From: Cylindrotheca closterium
Lineage: Eukaryota; Bacillariophyta; Bacillariophyceae; Bacillariales; Bacillariaceae
NCBI GenBank assembly: GCA_933822405.4
Contig: CAKOGP040001747.1
Coordinates: 198,113 to 262,112 of the forward strand
Length of the DNA stretch: 64,000 nt
Reading direction: 5' to 3'
A program made the translations under genes and the position numbers. How positions within the stretch are numbered: the stretch's first letter is position 1; each line of letters begins with the position of its first letter. Below, piece by piece: positions 1-10,619 of this stretch. The notes beneath the pieces are model-generated. The model had not been told where the DNA came from. It saw nothing but the letters and a program-made list of their open reading frames with translations, and made no database searches.

Positions 1-1470
1 GGATACTACCGTTGAAGCAAAGGGAAAGAAGGCAAATGGAGTGTACAGGAGAAGCGGAGGAGAAGGTCCTCGTGAGAGAAGCTTTGTGGGAACTCCTGAG
101 GAAAGGAGTTCTGAACCTAAGATCCAATCTCGTATCGTTGGAGGAAATGCTGTTAGTGGCGGAGGTGAGTACAAACGTTGCTTTCAATAGGTGGAACAAC
201 AGCGCTACGGTCATCTTTTCATAATTCTAAATATCTGCGTGCTCTCTTCCGATGTCTTCTTTCATCATTCAGAGTTTCCCTACTTTGGTGAGTCTTCATT
301 TACATTCTGAGTGAACATCCTAGCTTGTGCTTGGGTACTAGGGTCTCATGTCTTGTCCCTTTCCCTTTCGAATGATTGATTCATTCATTCAGTGAGCGCA
401 CTCACTGGCGGAGGACAATGCGGAGCGTCCTTGATCGGTCCCCAAGTGGTGTTGACCGCAGCCCATTGCAAGCCCAACAACTATGTTGGCAAAGAAGTCT
501 ACATTGGCGCTGTTCTTCCAGACGATGATCAACAAGCCCAGGTTGGGATTGTGGAATCTGTACTCGCACACCCGGGTTTCAAAGAAGAGACGGGAGACCT
601 ATGGGATATCATGTTGCTGAAGCTGAAGTCACCTGTCTATGTCGACACGGACATCACGTTGGAATTGGCTGAATCTGTTCCAAATCCCGGAGATATCCTC
701 ACAGTTGTCGGTGGAGGAACACTCTGGGATACAGACAATCCTGAGCACGTGGCCCAGAAAATTCGGAAGGTGAATATCGTTGCCATTTCGGATTCTCAAT
801 GTAACTCCCCAGACTGGTACGATGGTGGGGTATCATACCCCACTAACTTTTGCGCCGGTAAGTTGTGCCTAGTGTATCTACTGTTGGAAGAGAAGAATAT
901 TAGCGCGCTTAATAATATTGGTTTTGCTCTGCAGGTGCTGACGGAGCTGGTCACTGCGGCGGCGACTCTGGAGGTCCTATTATGAAAGTTCATGGAAAGA
1001 CTCAAGTTCAAGTTGGCGTTGTCGCTTCCAGTAAGTTTCTCAATCTCGCTAGCTAGATACATTGTTTCGCCGGTACCAATGAATGCTAACAACAACCACT
1101 GCTATCAGGCGGCTTCTGTGGAGGTGCGACCAGTCCTGGAGTCTATGCCAGTACCAGCAGTGCATATGGGTGGATGAAAAAGACCATCTGCGATGAATGG
1201 AACTTGGATTCTGTCGTATGTGATGGTGCTGGCTCTGGCTCTAATGGAGGAAGTGATGGAGGACAAACTGTTCAAGAAGAGCCTATTGACGAAGCACCTG
1301 CTGGTGGTGCTGACTGCGTTGCAGATGACGATGCCAGTTGGAAAGATATGGATGGTTTCACTTGCATCCAGTACACAGAAGAAGATTGCAACAACGCCGC
1401 TGACTATGTTGAAGAAGGGCAAGATGATGCATCGGATGTGTGCTGCTACTGCCAAGAACAGTTGCGTTAA
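1..1470 (+). CDS. Secreted S1 (trypsin-fold) serine protease, copy A, 5'-truncated by window edge
   Basis: This is the 3' part of a secreted chymotrypsin-fold endopeptidase; the signal peptide lies outside the window. Exons by comparison with the complete copy at 8684: 1-164, 273-287, 393-857, 935-1030, 1109-1470. All introns are GT-AG. The second exon is only 15 nt and supplies the EFPYF segment after IVGG. The catalytic triad is visible: His in TAAHC, Asp in DLWDIMLLKL, Ser in GGDSGGP. The activation site is SR|IVGG. By spacing from the active serine, the residue at chymotrypsin position 189 is Gly, not Asp, so Arg/Lys specificity is not expected. After the protease domain comes a Ser/Gly linker and a Cys-rich tail (W.D..G..C..Y, ending CCYC), a module I associate with stramenopile secreted proteins. 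I saw no difference from copies B and C over the shared exons. Confidence 0.9.
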
Positions 1471-1984
1471 AGGTTTGATGTGGAATTATAAACAATAAGT
1501 TATTAAATATTCAGTCCTGTTGATCTGCAAAGTGGCCAGTCTTCTTTTCCCAAAGCGGGTTTGCTTGGTGTGCACGTGAAAACTGAGATGAAAATTTAGC
1601 CTTCATGATGATAAGGCACGTTACGCACTATTTGCGGACCTTCTTAACACTTGACACTTATACCCTTTGCAGGTGTACGCTATTTTCATTTTTTATCAGT
1701 TTAGTTTTGGAAGTTGGGAATGGGGTTGTAGGTCTGTCGGGGTCAGGGGTCAGTTCTACTGTACACGTGTGCGATAGGGGCAAGAGTAGAGGTAAGGTGA
1801 AGGGTCAAGGGGAGGTCATTCATGCAAAAGTATATATTGATTTATGATTCCCTGCGTCTGTCCATCCTCCCGCAATTGCCACGTTCCTCATCTTTCGAAT
1901 TCATAAAAAATATGTGTCGTGCGTACCGGTATATTTTGAGACTACATCACATTAGCACCTTCATGTTGTAGGGCAGGTTCCAAT
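1471..1984. other. Intergenic, protease A to J-protein 1
   Basis: No gene seen. The stretch matches the 3' flank of the other two protease copies. It contains a 24-bp segment at 1567-1590 (with a CACGTG core) that recurs exactly at 21893-21916. At 1847 this copy continues without the gag-only element; in the tandem copies the element follows at that point. Confidence 0.6.
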
Positions 1985-3278
1985 ATGAAGATGTTCACTT
2001 TGTTCGAGGAAACTGATGGACCTCGTCTTTTCTCATTCTCCAAGGCTGCAATTTTCATATTCGTGTGTCTGTCATCATTATTGAATACTTCCACTCTGAT
2101 GGTAGATGCTGCATCAGGTGCTTATTCCTATTACGATGTATTGGGAGTGTCCAAGACGTCCTCTCAACAAGAAATCAAAAAGGCATACCGCAAACTTGCG
2201 CTGAAGAATCATCCAGACAAGGGAGGGAAGGAAGAAGACTTTAAGGAAATCAGCAGGGCCTACGAGGTTTTGTCAGATGAGCAGCAAAAGGAAGTTTATG
2301 ATGCCTACGGGGAAGACGGAGTTGCGGCAGCAGCCAATGGTGGCAACCCCGGTGGAACAAATCCATTTGGGGCTGCTTTTGGTGGCGGAGGCGATCGACG
2401 CAGTGACTTTCAAGCCTTTTTCAATTCGGCAGGAGGGGTACCGGGTGGCTTTGGTGCATCTCAAGGTTTTTCGTTTGGTGATGGTAGAAGCAATGGCGCC
2501 GGTGGTGTCAATATTGACTTGTCGGATATTTTAAATCAAATGATGGGGGATGGTGCTGCCAACATGTTTCAGCAGCAACAACAATCATCGTTCGGCCAAC
2601 AGGGTCCTCGACCGAGCAACAGCCGGAAGAAGAAGCAATACACCAAAAAGGTCTCTTGCACTCTTGAAGAGTTGGCCACTGGCGCTAGTAAAAAACTCAA
2701 GCTGAACTTTGGGCCTGCCTTGGGAGAAAAATTATATTCTATTCAACTGCAAAAGGGATGGAAGGCGGGTACCAAGATTACGTTTGCTGGCAAGAATGGA
2801 TTCCCAACCATGACATTTGTGGTGGAGGAAGCCAAGCACAAGTACTTGCGTCGGGAGGGAAACGATTTGCACTATACTTGTCGAATATCCGAATCACAGA
2901 CCAAGGGAGGTATTACACTGAAGGTTCCATTGCCGAGTAAGTAGTTTCTTTCATTGTTGGCAAGACTAAGGCTAATTGGATCGATAGATTGAAAATGCTC
3001 ACCTTATCACTCCTTGCCTTACGGAAGCTGGTGAAGTGTGGACCAAATCCATTCCCAAGAAGAAGCACAACGACAAGAATGATAAAACCAAAAAGAATGA
3101 TAAAACCAAAAAGGTGGTATCGCATGGCCAAAAGATGGTGGTTCCACAGCAAGGCATGCCCATCAAGGGAGGACCCGAACGGGGAGATTTGATTATTGAG
3201 TTTCGAGTGAAGCGATCCACCAACACGAGCGACGGCAGCAGTGAGAACAAGGGTAATGATACGGCAGCTGCAGCCTGA
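1985..3278 (+). CDS. Secretory-pathway DnaJ (J-domain) co-chaperone, copy 1
   Basis: A class II-like J-protein (J-domain, G/F region, C-terminal substrate-binding domain, no zinc finger). J-proteins stimulate Hsp70 ATPase activity. Exon 1 is 1985-2936, with donor GTAAGT after CCG-A. Exon 2 is 3028-3278. The N-terminus has a hydrophobic stretch (about residues 20-42) fitting a signal peptide or anchor, then YYDVLGVSK and the essential HPD tripeptide (NHPDKGG), a Gly/Phe-rich linker with Gln runs, and a CTD ([20 protein letters not shown]). The end is Ala-rich with no KDEL-like signal. The copy at 15371 is nearly identical, but here the exon 2 acceptor reads ACGGAAG instead of ATTGCAG, and exon 2 carries an extra tandem 18-nt repeat encoding NDKTKK. 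ER lumen is inferred from the leader only. Confidence 0.85.
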
Positions 3279-5233
3279 GGAAACGGAACAATGAGGGGGG
3301 GTTGCTTGCTTACCTATTCCAACCTTTTGTGCTCCGTGTGACCAAAGAAAGACCATCCTGACCATCCTGTGCCTTCCTTGTACCAGTACAGTATCGACAC
3401 ACCCAGGATACAAGGTTATCCAGTCTTCACACGGGTCAGGTGACCTGGAATTTCTGTCATTTTGGTTCTTTCGATAAATCACAAGTGGCCAAATTTCGTT
3501 TGCAGATTTGTTGAGGGTTTCCAAAACATCTCTTCCCATCGTCGACAGGAAAATTTTCCCTTCCATTTCAGACAAGTAAGAGAATATATAACTATTCAAA
3601 AGCGAATTGCAATAGCTCACCTTTTTCGCATACCTACCATTCCAATACAACAGTACAGCTGTTAAAATGAATCGACTGATTTGAGGAGGACCCGTAGAAT
3701 CAGTACTTAAAATAAAAGAACAATCATAGTCCAAATTTTTAAATACAATTTCGAAGATCGCGGGAGTTAGTTCGGATGTCTACTCTAGCCAAAACAGACA
3801 CATCGAAAAAATGCACGACGAAAAGTAAGATAAAGGGCAAGGTTTAGTATCATAGTACCTTCCTTGGATAAAAATGTTGTTTTCCAGCAAGCGATATTGT
3901 ATTTTATATAACTATATTAGAGCTGGGTATGCTTGCAATTACGCTTGTTGCTAGATTCGATCCCATTCAAGGCAATTCCAGAAAGTCAAATAGAGATACT
4001 GGAATGTGAGAAAAAAAATGGTAGCCTAGAATCTCTCTACCGCCCCTGCACCCCAAACCATCACCGAAAGTCGATACTAGGGGTATTTTGAACTACTTTG
4101 AATTTTAAGCCATCGTGTCAGGGCACTGACTCGGCGACTGAGAAGGATTCCAGCGACATTCACTGATGTAGAACTGTTATTCCACCACCTTACCTTCACG
4201 CCGGTAACATCGTCAATAATCGCAGCAGAGCTGTTCCGAGTGGATGGCTGTGTCCGGCTGATTGTTTCTGAGCTTTCTGGCACATCTTCAGCACGAAGAT
4301 TGTGCACTGCTCGACTTGCATCTGGACGTTTAGTTCAATTTTTCACAACTAGTATTCCACCAACTTACCTTCACGCCGGTAAAATTGTCAATAATGGTAG
4401 CAGAGCTGTTCCGAGTGGATGGCTGTGTCCGGCTGATTGTTTCTGAGCTTTCTGGCACATGTTCAGTATGAAGATTGTGCACTGCTCGACTTGCATCCGG
4501 ATGTTTAGTTCAATTTTTCACAACTAGTTTTCCCTCAACTCATTTTTTCAGGTCACTCTGTGTTTCAGCTGATCAAAGTCTTTCAATGGATCATATTCTT
4601 CTGTATTCATTATGAATCATCGGGGGGATTGGCGTATTGTTGGCTACCAATTTATTGACATGGCGTCCAGGGGGCTCCAAAAACGGGACATCAGATCTTG
4701 TCGGCGTGTCATGAGTGGTCATTTCAAAGGTCAAAGAGGCTAATTCGTCCATATCAGTTGATGTGAACAAGATCGATATGATCATAATAAAGATATCACC
4801 AGCTTTGCAACCCTTTTCATAAAGTGGGTGATGAATTCCTTGGCCACAAGGCTCACCATTGTGGTGGAAGCAAAAAATAGAAGCGATCGAAGAATTCTCG
4901 CTTATATTGTCAGCTTGTTTGGTTGGACGAATTGCAGACGACATCAAAAAGGGGGCTGGTACAAACACAGTAGAATTGTACATGGTACCTACTGAAAGCA
5001 GGACTGAAATTATTTGTCGACCCCCATTATTTGGACGATCGATATATTTTTTGTTCATTTGTATGTGTATTGGTTTCGTACTGTATGTATGTGATCGGAT
5101 CATAGCGGTTGATCGAAAATTTAGCTTAGGGGGCCAAGTAACGACCCCCCCCCGATCGTGACAATGTTACCTTCATATACTGTATGTTATTGTGAACAAA
5201 GGATCTCGCGGCCCTGTCTTCCCCGATTTCCTC
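3279..5233. other. Long stretch without a supported gene, with an internal tandem repeat
   Basis: This segment, with the following J-protein pseudogene, is absent from the parallel locus at 16657-17036, so it is an insertion here or a deletion there. Apart from the 175-bp tandem repeat (separate entry), there is a 170-codon minus-strand open frame at 4591-5103 that I do not recognise. It lacks any domain signature, so I do not call it a gene. Simple TACC/GTAC-rich runs occur near 4980. Confidence 0.5.
4179..4528. repeat. Two tandem copies of a 175-bp unit
   Basis: Copy 1 (about 4179-4353) and copy 2 (about 4354-4528) differ at scattered positions; a few bases of a third unit follow. On the minus strand each unit has an open frame running into a splice-donor-like GTAAG at the same place, after ACCGGCGTGAAG. 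The unit could therefore be a duplicated exon of a decayed gene. No protein family recognised. Confidence 0.7.
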
Positions 5234-6092
5234 ATGAATCTGTTGAGTTTGTTGGAGAGAACTCATGCTCGTCCTTTCTCATTCTCCAAGGCTGCCATTC
5301 TCATAGTCTTGTCTCTATTGGTATCGAATACTGCCGGGGATGCCTCGTATTATGATATTTTGGGAGTTTCCAAGACATCCTCTCAATACGAAATCCAGAA
5401 GGCATACCGTAAACTAGCGCTGCAGCATCATCCAGACAAGGGTGGAATGGGAGAAGAATTTCAGAAAATCAACAAGGCGTGCGAGGTTTTGTCAGATAAG
5501 AAGAAAAGGGAAATTTATGACACTTATGGGGAAGAAGGAGATAATGTTTCGGCGCCTGAGCAAGAAGAAGATCCTCGACCACCCAACGACAAGAAGGAAT
5601 ACACCAGAAAGGTCTCTTGCACTCTGGAAGAGTTGGCCACTGGTGCCTGCAAAAGGCTCAAGCTGAATTTTGGGCCTGCATTGGGGGAGAAACTATATTC
5701 TATACAACTGCGAAAGGGATGGAAGGCCGGTACCAAGATTACCTTTGCTGGCAAGAATGGATTCCCAACCATAGTATTTGTGGTGGAGGAAGCCAAGCAC
5801 AGGTACTTGCGTCGGGAGGGAAACGATTAGTATTATAGTTATCGAAGATCCAAATCACTGACGAAGGAAGGAGATATTGCTCTAAACGTTTTATTGCCGA
5901 GTAAGTAGTAGTTCGGTCAGTATCATTTCTCATCTTGTCTTACCTTACCATTTCGCTACAGCTGGCGAAGTATGGAAGAAATCCATTGCCAAGAAGTTCA
6001 CGAGTGCTCGCAAAAATCTGGTGGTTCGAAAGAGAGGCATGCCCATCAAAGGAGAGCCTGGTGCTCGCGGAGATTTGATAGTCGAGTTTTGA
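5234..6092 (+). pseudogene. Degenerate short J-protein copy
   Basis: A relative of the J-protein at 1985. It keeps the hydrophobic leader, the J-domain with HPD, and the CTD ([10 protein letters not shown]), but it has lost the whole G/F- and Gln-rich linker. The two exon blocks are 5234-5900 and 5962-6092, with the same intron position and a good CTACAG acceptor. A TAG at 5828-5830 replaces the Leu codon of the parent, and homologous coding sequence continues in frame after it to the intron and on to a TGA at 6090. The C-terminal tail is also shorter. Possible start codons are at 5192 and 5234; the second matches the parent better. A truncated protein ending at 5830 cannot be excluded, but it would lack part of the CTD. 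Confidence 0.8.
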
Positions 6093-6295
6093 GAGAAATG
6101 TTTCAGCAAGGCGAACTGCGAAAGCAGCGTTAGCATCGACACCAGCCGATGAGGGTGGAACAGCAGTGATAGATAACGATGGTTATAATTGTCTATCATA
6201 AAAAGAGACGAAGTTTTCACATTTCGACTTTGCTTTCTCATCGCCATCAGATTGATTCGATCTATCTATATTTCTAATAGTCATCTTACTTTTCA

Positions 6296-6510
6296 TTAGA
6301 CGGATGGATCCAGCACTACAGTTTCACCAATCAGCCATGGCGCAAACTTGTTCTTATCAATTCCTTCCTTTTCGAGACATGCCACCAGTCGTTCTCTTGG
6401 TTCCATGATTGGTTCTCGTGTCAATTGAAAGGTCCCCCAATGAATGGGCACGGCTCTCGTCTTGACTTGTAGGGCATTGAACATTTTGACAGCATCTTCT
6501 GGATTGTTAT
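6296..6510 (-). pseudogene. NAPEPLD: 3' fragment of NAPE-PLD-like hydrolase, cut by the assembly gap
   Basis: The last ~70 codons of the metallo-beta-lactamase-fold hydrolase found complete at 17092-18186. The fragment ends at the run of N (6511-6520) and reads directly into the sequence of the complete copy. The few base differences I see are silent. The truncation is therefore an assembly boundary and not evidence of a broken gene. It is listed as a fragment because no complete product can be read here. Confidence 0.85.
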
Positions 6511-6520
6511 NNNNNNNNNN
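6511..6520. other. Assembly gap (ten N)
   Basis: Ten unknown bases join two contigs. The left contig stops inside the NAPE-PLD-like gene. The right contig starts inside the protease 3' flank (same sequence as at 10492). True distance and order across this point are unknown. Confidence 0.99.
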
Positions 6521-6648
6521 GGAATGGGGTTGTAGGTCTGTCGGGGTCAGGGGTCAGTTCTACTGTACACGTGTGCGATAGGGGCAAGAGTAGAGGTAAG
6601 GTGAAGGGTCAAGGGGAGGTCATTCATGCAAAAGTATATATTGATTTG

Positions 6649-8118
6649 TCAGTAACTCATAGAGTGGCTAGATGAACGTGATGAATGATGTGATGTATGA
6701 GGACATACGGACAGACGATCTAGTAAGTCGTAAGACGACTAACTCGATCCTGACCTCCTCTTCGTCTGTAGCTTATGGACAAAGACATCACCCGATCTAC
6801 CTCCTCTCAAGCATGGCACTATGCCAATACTAAAGAATACAGGCACGTACAGGGGAGTCCTCGTCAATGAGAGCTTGTGTTTTACTGTGGGAGCGTAATT
6901 GTTCAAGATACTCGTCAATGGAAGCTAACGGGTACTTCACAATGTAACGTCTCATGTCACTGTAGGTGTCAGAGACAATTGCCTTGAGGAGGAAAACACG
7001 GAGAAGCTCACGGCTTGTGGCCAGTGATTGATTACTTTTCCGCAATCGTGTAGTAATGGACTTCCAATTGGAAATAAAATCAGGAACTGTAACTTCGTGA
7101 GTCAACTTGATGGAAGTCAACTCGTCAATTGCATACATTACAAAATGGGCCTGATCCTCCGGAGAGTTGTAGGTCTCTAGTAATCGTTGGTATAGATCGT
7201 AGGCCACAGTTTGTCCCCTCTTTTCTTTCACCTCATCGGCAATGTGGCTAGCGGTACCATCATTCAGAGCTTTTGCAATTGCGTAGAAACCCTGACTTGA
7301 TGCATCCTTGTGCCAAGTAGATTGTTCATGGAACTTTGCATCCGTTAGAGCAAGTTCTATACCGGATTGTCCAAATTCCAAAGCAACCTTAGATGTCCAA
7401 GGCCAATATACAGTAGATTCGCCACTGAATGGTTCGACCTCTGGACAGCGAAACTTCATGCCTTGACGTTCGCCAATTGCTTTTGTCAAATCAATAGGAG
7501 TAGTAGGAATATTTTGTTTTGCTTGGTCAATCGAAAATTGCACAATCTTTTGGTAGGTAAGACTGGGATCGATGACCACAGAAGGGGCAGATGCGTAGAG
7601 GAGAAACTTCTTGAGGCGCCCAGTGATGACACCGCGAATTAGGCCGCCATCTGGGAGGGCATCCTCTCCATGACTGAGTAAGTCATCTACATCCTGTCCT
7701 TCAAGATCAGACGGTTTCTCAACACCAATGTGGTCAAAGAAAGTCTGAAGCGCGTCAAACATCGGTTTGGTCGGATTCTCCTTGTTAAAGACAATCTTTG
7801 TGATGAGCAACGCCTCCGGTTTGGTGAATTTGTCATGCACCACAGGAGGAAGTGCCGCGGCAACATTTTCATCAACTGTATTGTCAGTTTCCTCAGGATT
7901 TTCACCAGAAAAATCAACAGTCTTGCTAGGAGTGACGAAACTATTGTCTGCGGGTGTAGTTGAAGGCATAATATGAGCTTAGTTGGTAGAACTGCGAAGC
8001 GACTTGTTAATCGTCAGTAACTCATAGAGTGGCTAGATGAACGTGATGAATGATGTGATGTATGAGGACATACGGACAGACGATCTAGTAAGTCGTAAGA
8101 CGACTAACTCGATCCTGA
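6649..8118 (-). mobile_element. Gag-only LTR-type retroelement (TR-GAG-like), copy 1
   Basis: Two direct terminal repeats of 105 bp (6649-6753 and 8014-8118) flank one gag-like gene on the minus strand. The repeats begin TCAG and end CTGA, not the usual TG...CA. A purine-rich tract (GACGAAGAGGAGG, minus strand) abuts the downstream repeat at 6754, as a polypurine tract should, which supports the boundary and orientation. There is no protease, integrase or reverse transcriptase, so the element is non-autonomous. No target-site duplication is visible: the left flank ends ATTTG and the right flank begins TAATG. I found no clear tRNA-complementary primer site. A second copy lies 3971 bp downstream. 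Confidence 0.8.
6830..7969 (-). CDS. Gag-like protein of retroelement copy 1
   Basis: A 379-residue protein with an acidic N-terminus and a central helical region (FSGESTVYWPWTSKVALEFG... through LLETYNSPEDQ... to VPDFISNWKSITTRLRK) whose layout resembles Ty1/copia-type capsid proteins. No CCHC zinc knuckle is visible and the frame stops before any pol region. Presumed role: capsid or RNA packaging in trans with an autonomous relative. The protein is the same in copy 2; the three base differences I noticed (Arg CGA/AGA, Leu CTA/CTT, His CAC/CAT) are all silent. Assignment to gag rests on context (LTRs, polypurine tract) and general form, not on a unique motif. Confidence 0.75.
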   Translation of the reverse strand: MPSTTPADNSFVTPSKTVDFSGENPEETDNTVDENVAAALPPVVHDKFTKPEALLITKIVFNKENPTKPMFDALQTFFDHIGVEKPSDLEGQDVDDLLSHGEDALPDGGLIRGVITGRLKKFLLYASAPSVVIDPSLTYQKIVQFSIDQAKQNIPTTPIDLTKAIGERQGMKFRCPEVEPFSGESTVYWPWTSKVALEFGQSGIELALTDAKFHEQSTWHKDASSQGFYAIAKALNDGTASHIADEVKEKRGQTVAYDLYQRLLETYNSPEDQAHFVMYAIDELTSIKLTHEVTVPDFISNWKSITTRLRKSNQSLATSRELLRVFLLKAIVSDTYSDMRRYIVKYPLASIDEYLEQLRSHSKTQALIDEDSPVRACIL

Positions 8119-8683
8119 TAATGATATGAAAGCCCAAACGTTACTGCACTATAGTGGGGAGATCGGATGATGAAAAAATCATTCTAAGATCAATTCGCTT
8201 GTTTGTAAGTTTTTAAAACTCTACAGCTGATGGAAGCTCTTGTTGGCCATGACGAATTTGACTACAAAAACTGGCCGGCGCGTGGTACACGTGATGAAGT
8301 ACAATCCATATTTTTACACTTCGTAAATAGAATTCGCACGTGCTATTATATGCCTTTTTCTATTTAGCCTTTTATTAGCGGGTTATTTATTCGTATTTTT
8401 ATTTAAAAAATGCAGATCGCCATAGAACAAGAACCAGGTAGATGTACCTGTACTTGTACACTTGTACTGTACAGTGGAATGCATCCAGCGCGATGTATCT
8501 TTCATCCTTTTTGTTTTAAAAACACGTACGACCCAGTAGGTAATTTGTCCAGTCTACCTGGGTCACGCAATAAGTCATTCTAGATCTTTTCAGTGCTGTA
8601 CCGGTAGGTGACAAAACCCAGCAGCGCAAAGTTGTTCTTCGGATTGAAGAGTTTTCACATAAAATTTCTAAAGCATTATTACC
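8119..8683 (+). promoter_or_regulatory. 5' flank / promoter region of protease copy B
   Basis: No gene. The stretch includes CACGTG boxes (for example 8286-8291), an AT-rich run with TTATATG near 8344, and a GTAC-rich run at 8450-8475. The same flank precedes copy C, which has about 27 extra bases (near 13005-13035) missing here. No transcription start can be fixed from sequence. Confidence 0.45.
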
Positions 8684-10245
8684 ATGAAGTTTTCCCTTTC
8701 AGCTGCTTTCATTGGCATTCTCGCGTTGTCTTCCCTTGCGGAGGCGGATCACGTTAGGTCTCGTAACGACGACACGGATACTACCGTTGAAGCAAAGGGA
8801 AAGAAGGCAAATGGAGTGTACAGGAGAAGCGGAGGAGAAGGTCCTCGTGAGAGAAGCTTTGTGGGAACTCCTGAGGAAAGGAGTTCTGAACCTAAGATCC
8901 AATCTCGTATCGTTGGAGGAAATGCTGTTAGTGGCGGAGGTGAGTACAAACGTTGCTTTCAATAGGTGGAACAACAGCGCTACGGTCATCTTTTCATAAT
9001 TCTAAATATCTGCGTGCTCTCTTCCGATGTCTTCTTTCATCATTCAGAGTTTCCCTACTTTGGTGAGTCTTCATTTACATTCTGAGTGAACATCCTAGCT
9101 TGTGCTTGGGTACTAGGGTCTCATGTCTTGTCCCTTTCCCTTTCGAATGATTGATTCATTCATTCAGTGAGCGCACTCACTGGCGGAGGACAATGCGGAG
9201 CGTCCTTGATCGGTCCCCAAGTGGTGTTGACCGCAGCCCATTGCAAGCCCAACAACTATGTTGGCAAAGAAGTCTACATTGGCGCTGTTCTTCCAGACGA
9301 TGATCAACAAGCCCAGGTTGGGATTGTGGAATCTGTACTCGCACACCCGGGTTTCAAAGAAGAGACGGGAGACCTATGGGATATCATGTTGCTGAAGCTG
9401 AAGTCACCTGTCTATGTCGACACGGACATCACGTTGGAATTGGCTGAATCTGTTCCAAATCCCGGAGATATCCTCACAGTTGTCGGTGGAGGAACACTCT
9501 GGGATACAGACAATCCTGAGCACGTGGCCCAGAAAATTCGGAAGGTGAATATCGTTGCCATTTCGGATTCTCAATGTAACTCCCCAGACTGGTACGATGG
9601 TGGGGTATCATACCCCACTAACTTTTGCGCCGGTAAGTTGTGCCTAGTGTATCTACTGTTGGAAGAGAAGAATATTAGCGCGCTTAATAATATTGGTTTT
9701 GCTCTGCAGGTGCTGACGGAGCTGGTCACTGCGGCGGCGACTCTGGAGGTCCTATTATGAAAGTTCATGGAAAGACTCAAGTTCAAGTTGGCGTTGTCGC
9801 TTCCAGTAAGTTTCTCAATCTCGCTAGCTAGATACATTGTTTCGCCGGTACCAATGAATGCTAACAACAACCACTGCTATCAGGCGGCTTCTGTGGAGGT
9901 GCGACCAGTCCTGGAGTCTATGCCAGTACCAGCAGTGCATATGGGTGGATGAAAAAGACCATCTGCGATGAATGGAACTTGGATTCTGTCGTATGTGATG
10001 GTGCTGGCTCTGGCTCTAATGGAGGAAGTGATGGAGGACAAACTGTTCAAGAAGAGCCTATTGACGAAGCACCTGCTGGTGGTGCTGACTGCGTTGCAGA
10101 TGACGATGCCAGTTGGAAAGATATGGATGGTTTCACTTGCATCCAGTACACAGAAGAAGATTGCAACAACGCCGCTGACTATGTTGAAGAAGGGCAAGAT
10201 GATGCATCGGATGTGTGCTGCTACTGCCAAGAACAGTTGCGTTAA
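8684..10245 (+). CDS. Secreted S1 serine protease, copy B (complete)
   Basis: Predicted 397-residue pre-pro-protease. Exons: 8684-8939, 9048-9062 (15 nt), 9168-9632, 9710-9805, 9884-10245; all introns GT-AG, 77-108 nt. The signal peptide is about residues 1-21 (MKFSLSAAFIGILALSSLAEA). A charged propeptide of about 55 residues runs to the activation site SR|IVGG. His, Asp and Ser of the triad sit in TAAHC, WDIMLLKL and GGDSGGP. Cys191 and GG192-193 are kept, but position 189 is Gly by spacing, so trypsin-like Arg/Lys cleavage is doubtful. A Gly/Ser/Glu linker leads to a tail of about 55 residues with six Cys (W.D..G..C..Y type, CCYC). Extracellular or vacuolar digestion or defence are possible roles. 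The gene lies between two retroelement copies. Confidence 0.92.
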
Positions 10246-10619
10246 AGGTTTGATGTGGAATTATAAACAATAAGTTATTAAATATTCAGTCCTGTTGATC
10301 TGCAAAGTGGCCAGTCTTCTTTTCCCAAAGCGGGTTTGCTTGGTGTGCACGTGAAAACTGAGATGAAAATTTAGCCTTCATGATGATAAGGCACGTTACG
10401 CACTATTTGCGGACCTTCTTAACACTTGACACTTATACCCTTTGCAGGTGTACGCTATTTTCATTTTTTATCAGTTTAGTTTTGGAAGTTGGGAATGGGG
10501 TTGTAGGTCTGTCGGGGTCAGGGGTCAGTTCTACTGTACACGTGTGCGATAGGGGCAAGAGTAGAGGTAAGGTGAAGGGTCAAGGGGAGGTCATTCATGC
10601 AAAAGTATATATTGATTTG
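10246..10619. other. 3' flank of protease B
   Basis: Nothing coding. Same sequence as 1471-1843 and 14857-15229, up to the point where the retroelement begins. Includes the 24-bp CACGTG-containing segment. Confidence 0.6.

Noticed and set aside
4591..5103. 170-codon minus-strand open frame
   Set aside because: No recognisable domain, signal or homology to neighbours, and it lies in a variable segment; may be chance.
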